Below are positions 53,021 to 63,895 of a DNA stretch of 64,000 nt, piece after piece. The notes below the pieces were generated by a model. It had not been told where the DNA came from, did no database searches, and saw only the letters and a program-made list of their open reading frames with translations. The DNA is from Brevundimonas sp. UBA5936. GTDB lineage: Bacteria; Pseudomonadota; Alphaproteobacteria; Caulobacterales; Caulobacteraceae. The translations under genes were made by a program, and so were the position numbers. Location: contig DJDA01000153.1 in NCBI GenBank assembly GCA_002430835.1, positions 26,315 to 90,314 of the forward strand, written 5' to 3'. Numbering within the stretch: the first letter of the stretch is position 1; the number at the start of each line of letters is the position of its first letter.

Positions 53021-53632
53021 TCAGGCGTAGTTGAAGCTGATCGAGATGCGTTGTTCTTCGGCACGATTGGCGGGCACCTCGTGACGCAGCCAGCTTTCCC
53101 ACATCAGCACCGTGCCGGGCGCGGGCTTCAGATAGACGAAGGGCTGCTCGGCCTCGCCGGCGGCGGCGGTCAGGCCGGGGCGGGCCATCATCATGACCAG
53201 GCGCGGGTCTTCGATCTTCAGCGAAGAGGCGCCGTCGGGCACATGGATGTAGATGGTGCCGGACAGGACGGCGTGCGGGTGGATGTGGCCGGTGTGACCG
53301 CCGCCGGGCATCAGGACATTGACCCATAGATTGTCGAGCCGCAGCTTCTTGGCCAGGTCGAAATGCAGGCTCTCGGCGAAGCTCGCCGCGTGCTTGTCCA
53401 GCAGCCTCTTCAGCTCGGCGAACTCGGGGAACCGCTGCGGCAGATCGTTGATCGAGCCGTAGGAGGTGTAGCCCGGATAGTGGTTGGCCCGGCACCACTC
53501 GATCCCGGCTTCATCCTCCTCGGCCATGACCAGGCAGAGGTCGAGCAATTCCTCATGCAGTTCCGTCCAGCCGCGCGAAGAGGCGAGGGAGGCGTCATAG
53601 ACCTGGGTGGCGAAGAGGGATCGCAAGGACAT
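53021..53632 (-). CDS. Putative 2OG-Fe(II) oxygenase family protein
   Basis: This 203-residue protein has the fold expected of 2-oxoglutarate/Fe(II) oxygenases of the family annotated from TIGR02466. Key regions are LWVNVLMPGGGHTGHIHPHA (HxH near residue 118), VLSGTIYIHVPDGASSL, APGTVLMWESWLRHEVPANR (distal His near residue 183) and RISISFNYA with the 2OG-binding Arg. There is no signal peptide. Substrate unknown. It has a solitary placement, with the esterase gene 72 bases downstream on the same strand. Confidence 0.8.
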   Translation of the reverse strand: MSLRSLFATQVYDASLASSRGWTELHEELLDLCLVMAEEDEAGIEWCRANHYPGYTSYGSINDLPQRFPEFAELKRLLDKHAASFAESLHFDLAKKLRLDNLWVNVLMPGGGHTGHIHPHAVLSGTIYIHVPDGASSLKIEDPRLVMMMARPGLTAAAGEAEQPFVYLKPAPGTVLMWESWLRHEVPANRAEEQRISISFNYA

Positions 53633-53646
53633 GGGAGGTGCAATAG

Positions 53647-53669
53647 CCCTTCTCCAACAAGGGGAGAAG
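53647..53669. other. Short inverted repeat in the gap between the oxygenase and TrmN6-like genes
   Basis: CCCTTCTCC (53647-53655) and GGGGAGAAG (53661-53669) pair with a loop of about five bases. The surrounding 200-base gap (53633-53835) holds no other gene that I can support. A related CATCTCCCGCAAGGGAAG word occurs at about 53799-53816, suggesting small REP-like sequences. Confidence 0.45.
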
Positions 53670-53835
53670 AGACACCGCGCCGTAATCGGCCAGCCTATGC
53701 TTCCGCCTGTGCTAGGCTCTTCGCGGCTTCGGAAGGCGCCGCCTCACGTCGCAGGGGATTTCAGACGATTCAGACGAATTGGACTCTATTTTTCCGCCAT
53801 CTCCCGCAAGGGAAGACGGGCGAGTGAAGCCGTGT

Positions 53836-54606
53836 TCAGAAACCCAAGTCCGCCTCGCCGCGCAGGATCGCTTCGGCTTGCGGGCTGTGCTTGGCGCCGT
53901 CGCGGTCATGCAGGATCAGGGGCGGCAGCAACCGCAAGGGCGCCTTGCCGGTCTTGATGGCCTGGACCAGGACGCGCTTGGCGGGTTGATCGGCGTAGGG
54001 GTGGATCGGGCGGACGGCGAAGGAGCCCGCCTTGGGCGCCAGCAGGCTCAGGATGTCGGCGAGGCGGTCGGCGCGGTGGATGATGACGATGCGTCCGCCC
54101 TCGCGCACCGCCTTCAGCAGGAAACCCGCCCAGGCGGTCAGGCCGTCGTCGGCCATCCAGGCGCCGAGCTTGCCTTCGGCGGGCGCGCGCAGGGCGCCGG
54201 GGTCGTCGAAGAAGGGCGGATTGCTGACTGCCCAGTCGAACGGCGGCAGGTCCAGGGCGCGAAAACCCCGCGCCACGTCGCCGTCCACGATAGCGGTGTG
54301 CGCCTCGGCGTTGTTCAGTTCGGCATTCTGACGCGCGAGGGCGGCGGCGGCTGTGTCGCGCTCCAGTCCGGTCAGCAGGACGCCGGGGCGTCGGGCGGCG
54401 ATCTGCATCAGGACAGCGCCCGCGCCGCAGCCCGCCTCGATCAGTCGTTCGCCGGGGCGCGCCTCGACGGCGGCGGCCAGCAGGGCGGCGTCCATGCCCG
54501 CGCGATAACCCTTCGTCGGTTGGCGCAGGCGGATGCGTCCGCCCAGAAAGGCGGATTCGGCCACATCTGCGGCGACAGTAAGGGATGACTCGGCTTGACC
54601 CGTCAT
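53836..54606 (-). CDS. TrmN6-like tRNA1(Val) adenine-N6 methyltransferase family protein
   Basis: This 256-residue protein is read from the ATG at 54606. A class I methyltransferase fold is shown by GYRAGMDAALLAAAVEARPG, LIEAGCGAGAVLMQIAARRP near residue 65, VLLTGLERDTAAAALARQN and the target-base motif WAVSNPPFFDDPG near residue 130. This NPPF motif and the RQPTKGYRAG start are characteristic of YfiC/TrmN6-like enzymes acting on RNA adenine. The C-terminal RPIHPYADQPAKRVLVQAIK supports the family. It is divergent from the polyprenyl synthase gene. Confidence 0.87.
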   Translation of the reverse strand: MTGQAESSLTVAADVAESAFLGGRIRLRQPTKGYRAGMDAALLAAAVEARPGERLIEAGCGAGAVLMQIAARRPGVLLTGLERDTAAAALARQNAELNNAEAHTAIVDGDVARGFRALDLPPFDWAVSNPPFFDDPGALRAPAEGKLGAWMADDGLTAWAGFLLKAVREGGRIVIIHRADRLADILSLLAPKAGSFAVRPIHPYADQPAKRVLVQAIKTGKAPLRLLPPLILHDRDGAKHSPQAEAILRGEADLGF

Positions 54607-54706
54607 GGCGCCGCCACCATTGTGCGCCGCATCGCGTCCGGGCAAGCGGATGCGTGTGAATTTCGGGCGAATCTCCCCCTTCGCCCCTGTGCTGAAAGAG
54701 ATTTCC

Positions 54707-55723
54707 GTGGACGCAGCTCTCGCCGTCGCTCCCCGTCCCAAGGGCGATGTGGACGCCCTGGTTCATCTGGCCAAGGACGACATGGCGGCGGTCGACGCCC
54801 TGATCATCGCGCGGATGCAGTCCGACGTGCCGGTGATCCCCCTGCTGGCCGAGCATCTGGTGTCGGCGGGCGGCAAGCGTCTGCGCCCGCTGCTGACCGT
54901 GGCCGCCGCGCGCGCGATCGGTCAGACGGGCGCCATCGAAGGCCCCAAGAAGCTGGCCGCCTCGGTTGAGTTCATCCACACCGCCACCCTGCTGCACGAC
55001 GACATCGTCGACGGCTCGGAAATGCGCCGGGGCAAGGTCGCGGCGCACCTGATCTGGGGTTCGGCCTCGTCGGTGCTGGTCGGCGACTTCCTGTTCGCCC
55101 GCGCGTTCGAGTTGATGGTCGAGACCGATTCCCTGCGCGCGCTTGGCATTCTGGCGCGAGCCTCGGCCGTGATCGCTGAGGGCGAGGTGCTGCAGCTGAC
55201 GCGCGCCCACGACCTGAACCTGGACCTCGACACCTATCTGCAGATCATCCGCGCCAAGACGGCCGAGCTGTTCGCCGCCGCCGCTGAATCCGGCGCGGTC
55301 GGGGCGGGGGCGACGGATGAACAGGTCGCGGCCCTGCGCGACTACGGCATGGCGCTGGGCATCGCCTTCCAGCTGGCGGACGACGCCCTGGATTACGGCG
55401 GCGCGACCGAGACTCTGGGCAAGAACGCGGGCGACGACTTCAACGAGGGCAAGGCCACCCTGCCGCTGCTGCTGGCCGTTCAGCGCACCAAGGGGACCGA
55501 AGACCTGTTCTGGGATCGCGTCATCACCAAGGGCGACCGCAAACCCGAGGATTTCGACCGCGCGCGGCAGTTGATCGTCGCGAGCGGCGCCGTCGAGGCC
55601 ACGCTCGATACGGCGTCGGAATACGCCGACCGGGCCAAGACGGCCTTGCAGGTTCTGCCCGCCGGGTCGTGGCGCTCGGCGCTGGAAGCCCTGGCCGACT
55701 TCGCCGTCAGCCGGGCGATGTGA
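54707..55723 (+). CDS. ispB: Polyprenyl (probably octaprenyl or longer) diphosphate synthase
   Basis: This trans-isoprenyl diphosphate synthase supplies the ubiquinone side chain. The first DDxxD is in TLLHDDIVDGSEMRRGKVAA near residue 90. The residues before it (VEFIHTAT) lack a bulky aromatic at -5, consistent with long-chain products. The second is in QLADDALDYGGATE near residue 225, and GKNAGDDFNEGKATLPLLL follows. I choose the GTG at 54707, preceded by AAAGAG with 6-base spacing, which gives 338 residues, the usual length. GTG 54689, ATG 54650 and ATG 54605 are in-frame alternatives. The stop overlaps the next start as TGATG. Confidence 0.92.
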   Translation: MDAALAVAPRPKGDVDALVHLAKDDMAAVDALIIARMQSDVPVIPLLAEHLVSAGGKRLRPLLTVAAARAIGQTGAIEGPKKLAASVEFIHTATLLHDDIVDGSEMRRGKVAAHLIWGSASSVLVGDFLFARAFELMVETDSLRALGILARASAVIAEGEVLQLTRAHDLNLDLDTYLQIIRAKTAELFAAAAESGAVGAGATDEQVAALRDYGMALGIAFQLADDALDYGGATETLGKNAGDDFNEGKATLPLLLAVQRTKGTEDLFWDRVITKGDRKPEDFDRARQLIVASGAVEATLDTASEYADRAKTALQVLPAGSWRSALEALADFAVSRAM

Positions 55724-56136
55724 TGCTGGCGGCGCTGCTCGTCGCCGGGCAACTGGCCGCGCAGGAGCCGCCGCGCTTCCTCATGCCGCAAAGGCCGGGG
55801 GACGGTTTGAAGGCCGAGCTGTTCCGTCTGGAGCCGGGCGATCCCGGCGGTCAGGCGCGCGCCCTGCTGGGCGAGGCGATGACGCGGGACGACGCCGAAC
55901 TGGTGGTGCGCCCCGTGCCGCCGATTATCATGCTGTATCGCGAGGGCAGCCTGCCGGACGGCCCGATCGTGCTCTACGCCGGGCCTGAGGTGGAGGGCGA
56001 GCCGGACGCCGCCTGCCGTCTGTCACGCCTTTCCGGCGGAGAGATCGACAACTCGGAGCGTGCGCTGGCGTGGTGCGCGGGCTTCATCCTGAAAACGGCG
56101 CCGACGTTGAACATTCCGCCGGCGCCGGTTCACTGA
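55723..56136 (+). CDS. Secreted protein of unknown function
   Basis: This 137-residue protein is read from the ATG at 55723, which overlaps the ispB stop. A short signal peptide is present (LAALLVAGQLAAQEPP, cleavage near residue 14). The mature part has LKAELFRLEPGDPGGQARAL, VVRPVPPIIMLYREGSLPDG and two cysteines in AACRLSRLSGG and LAWCAGFIL that could form a disulfide. I recognise no family. It is cotranscribed with ispB and convergent with the aminotransferase gene, 4 bases away. Confidence 0.75.
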   Translation: MLAALLVAGQLAAQEPPRFLMPQRPGDGLKAELFRLEPGDPGGQARALLGEAMTRDDAELVVRPVPPIIMLYREGSLPDGPIVLYAGPEVEGEPDAACRLSRLSGGEIDNSERALAWCAGFILKTAPTLNIPPAPVH

Positions 56137-56140
56137 AGGC

Positions 56141-57442
<1,302 letters not shown>

Positions 57443-57467
57443 TCAAAAGGCGATTTGGGCGAAATTT

Positions 57468-58190
57468 ATGCGGCGGGTCGTCGATTTTCTGCTGAATATG
57501 GAGGCCAAGCGGTGGCGCACCCTGGCCGTGACCCTGCTGCTGTTGGCGGGAATCATCGCCCTGTTCGCCTTGGGCAAGACGCAGCTGGCGTTGGGCGCTG
57601 AGGACCGGCTGGAGCATTGGCTGGCCGGCTATCGCATCGGGCCGTGGGGGCTGGCGGCGGCGGTGCTGGTGTTCACCCTGTCCGCCTTCATCGGCGTGCC
57701 GCAGTTCCTGTTGATCGCCGCCTGCGTCGTGGCCTTCGGGCCGTGGTTCGGTTTTCTCTATAGCTGGATCGCCACCATCGCCTCGGCGGCCGTCACCTAT
57801 TGGCTGGGGCGCGGGCCGACCGCGCGCACGCTGGAGCGCTACGGCGGCGGGACGGTCGAGCGCATCCGCAAATTCGTGGGCCGCAACGCCTTTTCGGCCA
57901 GCTTCATCATCCGCAACGTGCCCTCGGCGCCCTTCATCGTCGTGAACATGGCGTTCGGCGCGGTGCGGGCGTCTTTTCCGGCCTATCTGGCGGGGTGCGC
58001 TTTAGGAGTGCTGCCCAAGACGGCCCTGGTCGCCTTTTTCGGCGGGTCGTTCATGGCGGCGGTCAGCGGCGATGGAATCTGGACGTCGGTGATCCTGGCG
58101 GCCGTCGCGGGCGTTTGGCTTGTATTGATGCTGGCGGTGCGCGAGTGGGTTAAGCGCCGCGAGGCTGCGCGCAGCCTGCAAGTGGATTGA
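57468..58190 (+). CDS. TVP38/TMEM64 (DedA-superfamily) membrane protein
   Basis: This 240-residue inner-membrane protein is read from the ATG at 57468 (MRRVVDFLLNMEAKRWRTL); a GTG at 57426 in the same frame is an alternative. About six hydrophobic spans flank the VTT-domain core: FTLSAFIGVPQFLLIAACVV, FGPWFGFLYSWIATIASAA, YWLGRGPTARTLERYGGGTV, and FSASFIIRNVPSAPFIVVNM near residue 155. Family members act in lipid scrambling or envelope homeostasis; the exact role is unknown. It sits 13 bases before the GST gene, likely one transcript. Confidence 0.88.
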   Translation: MRRVVDFLLNMEAKRWRTLAVTLLLLAGIIALFALGKTQLALGAEDRLEHWLAGYRIGPWGLAAAVLVFTLSAFIGVPQFLLIAACVVAFGPWFGFLYSWIATIASAAVTYWLGRGPTARTLERYGGGTVERIRKFVGRNAFSASFIIRNVPSAPFIVVNMAFGAVRASFPAYLAGCALGVLPKTALVAFFGGSFMAAVSGDGIWTSVILAAVAGVWLVLMLAVREWVKRREAARSLQVD

Positions 58191-58203
58191 TCGGAGAACG
58201 ACG

Positions 58204-58821
58204 ATGCTGAAGCTCTATTATTCGCCCGGCGCCTGCGCCATCGCTTCGCACATCGGCCTGGAAGAGGCGGGCGCGGACTATGTGATCGAGAAGATCGACC
58301 TGCGCGCCGGCCAGCAGCGGACGCCGGAATATCTGGCCATCAACCCGGCGGGCGTGACCCCGGCCCTGCAGACCCCCAAGGGGGTGCTGACCCAGAACGG
58401 CGCCATCCTGGCCTATGTCGCCCAGACCCATCCGCACGCCCAACTGGCCGATCTGGACGATCCGTTCGAGTTTGCGCGGATGCAGGCCTTCAACGGCTGG
58501 CTGGCGTCGTCGCTGCACCCGGCGATCGGCAGGGCGCTGTTCTCCAAGCCGCCGCTGGAAGGCGAGGCCAAGGACGAGGCCGTGCGGATCGCATTGGAGA
58601 AATACGACCTGGCCGAGAATCATCTGCTGGCCGGTCCGTGGGTCATGGGTGAAGATCATTCGATGGCGGACGGATATCTGCTGGTCTTCACGCGCTGGGC
58701 GCGTCAGGCGGGCCTGCTGGACAAGGCGCGTTTTCCAAAGCTGAACGCCCATCTGGACCTGGTGCAATCGCGCCCGGCCGTGCAGCGCGTGCTTCATGCC
58801 GAGGGCATCGCGGCGGTCTGA
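58204..58821 (+). CDS. Glutathione S-transferase, beta-class type
   Basis: This 205-residue protein has an N-terminal thioredoxin-like domain MLKLYYSPGACAIASHIGL with Cys10, the beta-class catalytic residue. LAINPAGVTPALQTPKGVL and LTQNGAILAYVAQ (cis-Pro and glutathione Ser/Asn region) follow. The all-alpha C-terminal domain runs from about residue 88 (FARMQAFNGWLASSLHPAIG, MADGYLLVFTRWARQAGLL). A role in glutathione conjugation or peroxide reduction is probable. A perfect hairpin lies 36 bases after the stop. Confidence 0.92.
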   Translation: MLKLYYSPGACAIASHIGLEEAGADYVIEKIDLRAGQQRTPEYLAINPAGVTPALQTPKGVLTQNGAILAYVAQTHPHAQLADLDDPFEFARMQAFNGWLASSLHPAIGRALFSKPPLEGEAKDEAVRIALEKYDLAENHLLAGPWVMGEDHSMADGYLLVFTRWARQAGLLDKARFPKLNAHLDLVQSRPAVQRVLHAEGIAAV

Positions 58822-58856
58822 GCCGCGAACCCGCAAGCGGGGCTGGAAAGCTTGAG

Positions 58857-58880
58857 CGGCAAGGCTTTCAAGCCTTGCCG
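58857..58880 (+). terminator. Hairpin after the GST gene
   Basis: A perfect 10-bp stem CGGCAAGGCT / AGCCTTGCCG has a TTCA loop. No U-tract follows (TGACAAG), so termination may be Rho-assisted. The rest of the 250-base gap to mreB (58881-59073) shows no gene and presumably holds the mre promoter. Confidence 0.6.
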
Positions 58881-58950
58881 TGACAAGCCTGTGATCGAGG
58901 AGTCATAGGCGCTTGCAATCCCCGCGGCATGAGGGCAAACGGGCCTGTAG

Positions 58951-60114
<1,164 letters not shown>

Positions 60115-60182
60115 GACTGATCGGCCTGCCGCAGGCGCCGCATTCCTGAAAAGGAGCGGATTTCTGGGGCAGGCTAACGCTT

Positions 60183-60204
60183 TCGGCGGGCTTCGCCCCG
60201 CCGA
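60183..60204. other. Hairpin between mreB and mreC
   Basis: The stem TCGGCGGG (60183-60190) / CCCGCCGA (60197-60204) has a six-base CTTCGC loop. There is no U-tract. It may stabilise the mreB message or partly attenuate downstream expression. Confidence 0.5.
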
Positions 60205-60232
60205 TTCCTAAGCTCTAGCAGGAAGGCTGGCC

Positions 60233-61507
60233 GTGGCGTTTCGCGACGGACCGTTCGAGAATCTGAAGGTGCCGCTGGCCTGGACGGCCGCGGTCATGGT
60301 CGTCGGCGGAATCGTCGCTGCGATCATGCTTCTGCTCGCCGATCGGCCGCAACCGGCGGCTGCTGACCTGGAGCCTGCGCGCGCCGCCTTCGACAGCGCC
60401 GCCGGAACCACGGGCGGCGTTCTGGCCGCGCCCGTCCGCTGGGGCGGCGACGCCGTGGACTACGTCAAAGGCTATTTCTTCGCCGTGTCGGAGAACCGTC
60501 GCCTGCGCCGCGAACTGGCGGAGATGAGCGCCTGGCGCGACGACGCCCTGGCGCTGAAGAACCTCAACGCCCGTTATGAACAACTGCTGGGCCTGCAGAC
60601 CGAGCCGCCCATCGCCATGACGGCCGGACGCGCCATCACCGACGCGCGCGGTCCGTTCGCTCGGTCGCGCCTGCTGAACGTCGGCGCGGGCAAGGGCGTG
60701 CGCGTGGGCAATCCGGTGCTGAGCGAGCACGGCCTGGTCGGCCGTATCTCGGGCGTCTCGGGCGGGCACAGCCGTATGGTGCTGCTGACCGACGTGGCTT
60801 CGCGCATTCCGGTGATGGTGGAGCGCACCGACGCCCGCGCCATGCTGACCGGCGACGGCAGCCGTAGTCCGCGCCTCGACTATGTGCGCGGGCAGGGCTC
60901 TGTGCAGGAAGGCGACCGCATCCTGACCTCGGGCGACGGCGGCGGTTTCCCGCGCGGCCTGCCGGTCGGCGTCGTGGCCAAGGGCGTGGACGGCTCGTGG
61001 CGGGTCAAGCTGTACAGCGACCGCACGGCCATCGACTATGTGCGCGTCCTGCTGTTCCAGGACTTCAGCCAGCTGGCGGATCAGAACGCCCTGAACGCAG
61101 CCCCGTTGGCCAGCCTGAACACGGCGCCGCCGCCGAACGCCGCCCAGGCCGCCGCCATTCAGGACGTGGCCACGCGCCGCGCCGCCGCCGCACAGGCCGC
61201 CGCAGAGCGCGTCCGCGCCGCCAACGCCGCTCCGCCTCCGACGCCGGTTGCGCCCGCGACTGCGACGCCGCCCAGGCTCAGCCGACGCCGCGTCCCGCCG
61301 CGCCCCGACCGGCCGCCGCCACGCCGCCGCAACCTTCGGCGCAGGCTCCGGCGCCGACCGCGCCTGACGGAGGTCGCGAGTGAGACGGACGATCACCGTG
61401 CGGATGGTCGGTCCGATGCAGTGGATCGGCTACCCGGCGCTGATCGCCGCGGCCGCCACCATCCTGTTCGCCATTCCGCTGCGTCTGTTCGGCCTGACCT
61501 TGCCTGA
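60233..61507 (+). CDS. mreC: Rod shape-determining protein MreC, with a frameshift in its C-terminal tail
   Basis: This is the periplasmic elongasome scaffold anchored by one N-terminal span (VPLAWTAAVMVVGGIVAAIM, about residues 13-32). A coiled-coil follows (ENRRLRRELAEMSAW, about 85-120), then the beta-barrel domains (SRLLNVGAGKGVRVGNPVL, LVGRISGVSGGHSRMVLLTD, DRILTSGDGGGFPRGLPVGV). The GTG start follows AGGAAGG. As read, the frame continues to 61507, ending in an Arg-rich tail over mreD. A shift near 61271-61273 (CCC where CCCC would be expected) restores a Pro/Ala-rich tail stopping at 61383, which abuts the mreD start. The core is intact; only the low-complexity tail is affected. Confidence 0.88.
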   Translation: MAFRDGPFENLKVPLAWTAAVMVVGGIVAAIMLLLADRPQPAAADLEPARAAFDSAAGTTGGVLAAPVRWGGDAVDYVKGYFFAVSENRRLRRELAEMSAWRDDALALKNLNARYEQLLGLQTEPPIAMTAGRAITDARGPFARSRLLNVGAGKGVRVGNPVLSEHGLVGRISGVSGGHSRMVLLTDVASRIPVMVERTDARAMLTGDGSRSPRLDYVRGQGSVQEGDRILTSGDGGGFPRGLPVGVVAKGVDGSWRVKLYSDRTAIDYVRVLLFQDFSQLADQNALNAAPLASLNTAPPPNAAQAAAIQDVATRRAAAAQAAAERVRAANAAPPPTPVAPATATPPRLSRRRVPPRPDRPPPRRRNLRRRLRRRPRLTEVASETDDHRADGRSDAVDRLPGADRRGRHHPVRHSAASVRPDLA

Positions 61508-61898
61508 GCCGGTCTGGCCCATGGTGCTGGCCTTCGCCTGGCCGCTGATCCGCCCGTCCATGCTGGCGCCGGCGGTGCTGTTCGGTCTGGGCGTGTTCCT
61601 CGACTTCTTCTGGGGCGGCCAGACGGGAATGTGGGCGCTGAGCTTGTTGCTGATCTATGGCGCAATGCTGCTGGCGTCGAAGTATCTGGCGGGACAGGCG
61701 ACGATCGTCCTGTTCGCCCTCTATGTCGCCTCGACGGGCCTGGCCTTCGCGGTCGCCTATTTCGTGACGCGCGGCAGCCTTGGGAATGCTCCTAATCTGC
61801 TGGCTGTTATGGGTCAGATGATCCCGACGCTTCTGCTCTTCCCCCTGGCTGACTGGTTGATCGAGCGTTTCGACGACGCGGACGTGCGATTCCGATGA
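61380..61898 (+). CDS. mreD: Rod shape-determining protein MreD
   Basis: This 172-residue inner-membrane component of the elongasome has five to six hydrophobic spans (GYPALIAAAATILFAIPLRL, WPMVLAFAWPLIRPSMLAPA, SLLLIYGAMLLASKYLAG, ALYVASTGLAFAVAYFV, MIPTLLLFPLADWLI). The motif FGLGVFLDFFWGGQTGMWAL near residue 65 is the conserved MreD loop. The GTG start at 61380 overlaps the stop of the restored mreC frame, which supports that frame. Its stop overlaps the mrdA start by 4 bases. Confidence 0.9.
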   Translation: MRRTITVRMVGPMQWIGYPALIAAAATILFAIPLRLFGLTLPEPVWPMVLAFAWPLIRPSMLAPAVLFGLGVFLDFFWGGQTGMWALSLLLIYGAMLLASKYLAGQATIVLFALYVASTGLAFAVAYFVTRGSLGNAPNLLAVMGQMIPTLLLFPLADWLIERFDDADVRFR

Positions 61899-63895
61899 GC
61901 AGCGAACCGCATATCTTCTTTTCCGATGTGAACGAGCGGCAGGGCTCCTTCCTGCGGCGCACCATGCTGCTGGGCGGGGCGACGGTCGTGGGCGGGCTGG
62001 CCCTGGTCGGGCGCCTGGCGCATCTGCAGCTCTTCAAGTCGGAAGAGTTCGCCACCCTGGCGACGCGCAACCAGTTCAACTTCCGCCAGGTGCCGCCGCC
62101 GCGCGGCCTGATCAAGGACCGCAACGGCGTGGTCATCGCCGGGAACCGGCCCAGCTTCCGCGTCCTGGTCGTTCGCGACGAGACCAAGGATCTGGACCAG
62201 ACGTTGGACCTGCTGGGCCAGCTGTTGCCGGACACCCTGGAGCGCCGCCGCACCATCATCCGCGAGGTCAACGCCGCGCCGCGTTTCTCGCCGGTTCCGG
62301 TCAAGAGCGACCTGACCTGGGAGGAGTTTTCCAAGGTCAATCTGCATGCGGCCGAACTGCCCGGCGTCATGGCCGATATGAACGAGGCCCGCTACTATCC
62401 GCACGGCGGCGCCTACGCCCATGTGGTCGGCTATGTGGCCAAGGTGTCCGACCGCGACGTGAAGGCGATCCGCGACAAAGGCGAACAGCCGCCGGCCATC
62501 CTGTTCAACCCCGGTTTCCGTATCGGCCGTCAGGGCATTGAACGATCGCTGGATCTGGACCTTCGCGGCGTCGAAGGCGGCAAGCGGGTCGAGGTCAATG
62601 CGCGCGGCCGCGTCGTGGCCGAGGATATCGCCGGATCGCGCCCGGCGGTTCAGGGTTCCGAAGTCGTGCTGACGCTGGACAACGACGTTCAGCAGCGCGC
62701 GCTGGAGGTGTTCGGCGAAGAGGCGGGCAGCATCGTCGTCATGGATGTGCGCAACGGCGACATCCTGGCCATGGTGTCGTCGCCGTCGTTCGATCCCAAC
62801 CTGTTCGTCTCGGGCGTTCCGTCCAAGATTTATCGCGCTCTGGCGGATTATGAGCGCCGCCCGCTGCTGGACAAGGCCTTGAGCGGCACCTTCGCACCGG
62901 GCTCGACGTTCAAGCCGATCGTGGGCCTGGCGGCGATGAAGCGGGGCTTGGACCCCAGCCGCCGCATCTTCTGCAACGGCAGCTTCTATCTGGGGCGCCG
63001 GTTCGCCTGCCTGGGGCGACACGGGGCGTTGGATTTGCGCGGGGCCATCAAGGCCTCCTGCAACGTCTACTTCATGACTCTGGCGACCGAGATGGGACCG
63101 GACGCCATCGCCGAGACGGCGCGGGACATGGGCTTCGGCCAGACCTTCGATATCGGCATTCCCGGCCAGAAAGCCGGGCTGGTGCCTGACCGCGAATGGC
63201 GTCGGAAGAACCCCGTGCGCGGCGACGGCAAATGGTATCCGGGCGAGAACCCCAGCTATGGCATCGGTCAGGGCGCCCTGACCGTGAACGCTCTGCAACT
63301 GGCGGTCTATACGGCGCGTGTCGCCAACGGCTCCAAGGCGGTGTCGCCGCGTCTGATCAAGTCGGTCGGCGGGGTGGAGCAGGGCGGCAGCGCCTTCGCC
63401 GATCTGCCCTATGACCCTCAGATGCTGCAGGTTCTGCGCGACGGGATGGAGGCGGTGACGGCCGCCGGGGGCACGGGCTTCCGCAACAGCCAGCTGGGTC
63501 TGGGCACGGTCAAGATGGCCGGCAAGACCGGCACGGCCCAGGCGCGCAACTACGGCTCAGGCTCGCGCAAGGGCGCCGGACGTCCCTGGGACCAGAAGGA
63601 CCACAACCTGTTCGTGGCCTATGCGCCGACGGATAATCCGCGTTACGCCGTCTCGGTCATCGTTCAGCACGGCGACCTGGGCGGCGGCACGGCCGGGGCG
63701 CCGCGCGCGCGCGAGGTGATGAAAGTCGCCCTGCTGAAGGATCCGGAAATCCGCGCCCGCATCGAATCGGCGGGCTTTGAGGCCCAGGAGGACGCCGGCG
63801 CGCGCGAAGCCGAGGCGCGAGGCGAGCCGATCGACGGCGCTGGCGCCGGGGTCGACGTCGTCGCGCCGCCGCCCCTGACGGAGCCCGGACAATGA
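61895..63895 (+). CDS. mrdA: Penicillin-binding protein 2 (elongation transpeptidase)
   Basis: This 666-residue class B PBP cross-links peptidoglycan during elongation. It has one N-terminal span (TMLLGGATVVGGLALVGRL, about residues 23-42). The pedestal domain starts FRQVPPPRGLIKDRNGVVIA. The transpeptidase domain has SGTFAPGSTFKPIVGL near residue 335 with the active Ser in STFK, SCNVYF near residue 387 and KTGTAQ near 547. The C-terminal tail after residue 620 is acidic and Pro-rich. It overlaps mreD by 4 bases, and the rodA start overlaps its stop by 4 bases, so the set is translationally coupled. Confidence 0.96.
   Translation: MSSEPHIFFSDVNERQGSFLRRTMLLGGATVVGGLALVGRLAHLQLFKSEEFATLATRNQFNFRQVPPPRGLIKDRNGVVIAGNRPSFRVLVVRDETKDLDQTLDLLGQLLPDTLERRRTIIREVNAAPRFSPVPVKSDLTWEEFSKVNLHAAELPGVMADMNEARYYPHGGAYAHVVGYVAKVSDRDVKAIRDKGEQPPAILFNPGFRIGRQGIERSLDLDLRGVEGGKRVEVNARGRVVAEDIAGSRPAVQGSEVVLTLDNDVQQRALEVFGEEAGSIVVMDVRNGDILAMVSSPSFDPNLFVSGVPSKIYRALADYERRPLLDKALSGTFAPGSTFKPIVGLAAMKRGLDPSRRIFCNGSFYLGRRFACLGRHGALDLRGAIKASCNVYFMTLATEMGPDAIAETARDMGFGQTFDIGIPGQKAGLVPDREWRRKNPVRGDGKWYPGENPSYGIGQGALTVNALQLAVYTARVANGSKAVSPRLIKSVGGVEQGGSAFADLPYDPQMLQVLRDGMEAVTAAGGTGFRNSQLGLGTVKMAGKTGTAQARNYGSGSRKGAGRPWDQKDHNLFVAYAPTDNPRYAVSVIVQHGDLGGGTAGAPRAREVMKVALLKDPEIRARIESAGFEAQEDAGAREAEARGEPIDGAGAGVDVVAPPPLTEPGQ

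Noticed and set aside
61255..61285. Programmed -1 frameshift in mreC
   Set aside because: No X-XXY-YYZ slippery heptamer with a clear downstream structure was seen; a missing base in a C run explains the data more simply.
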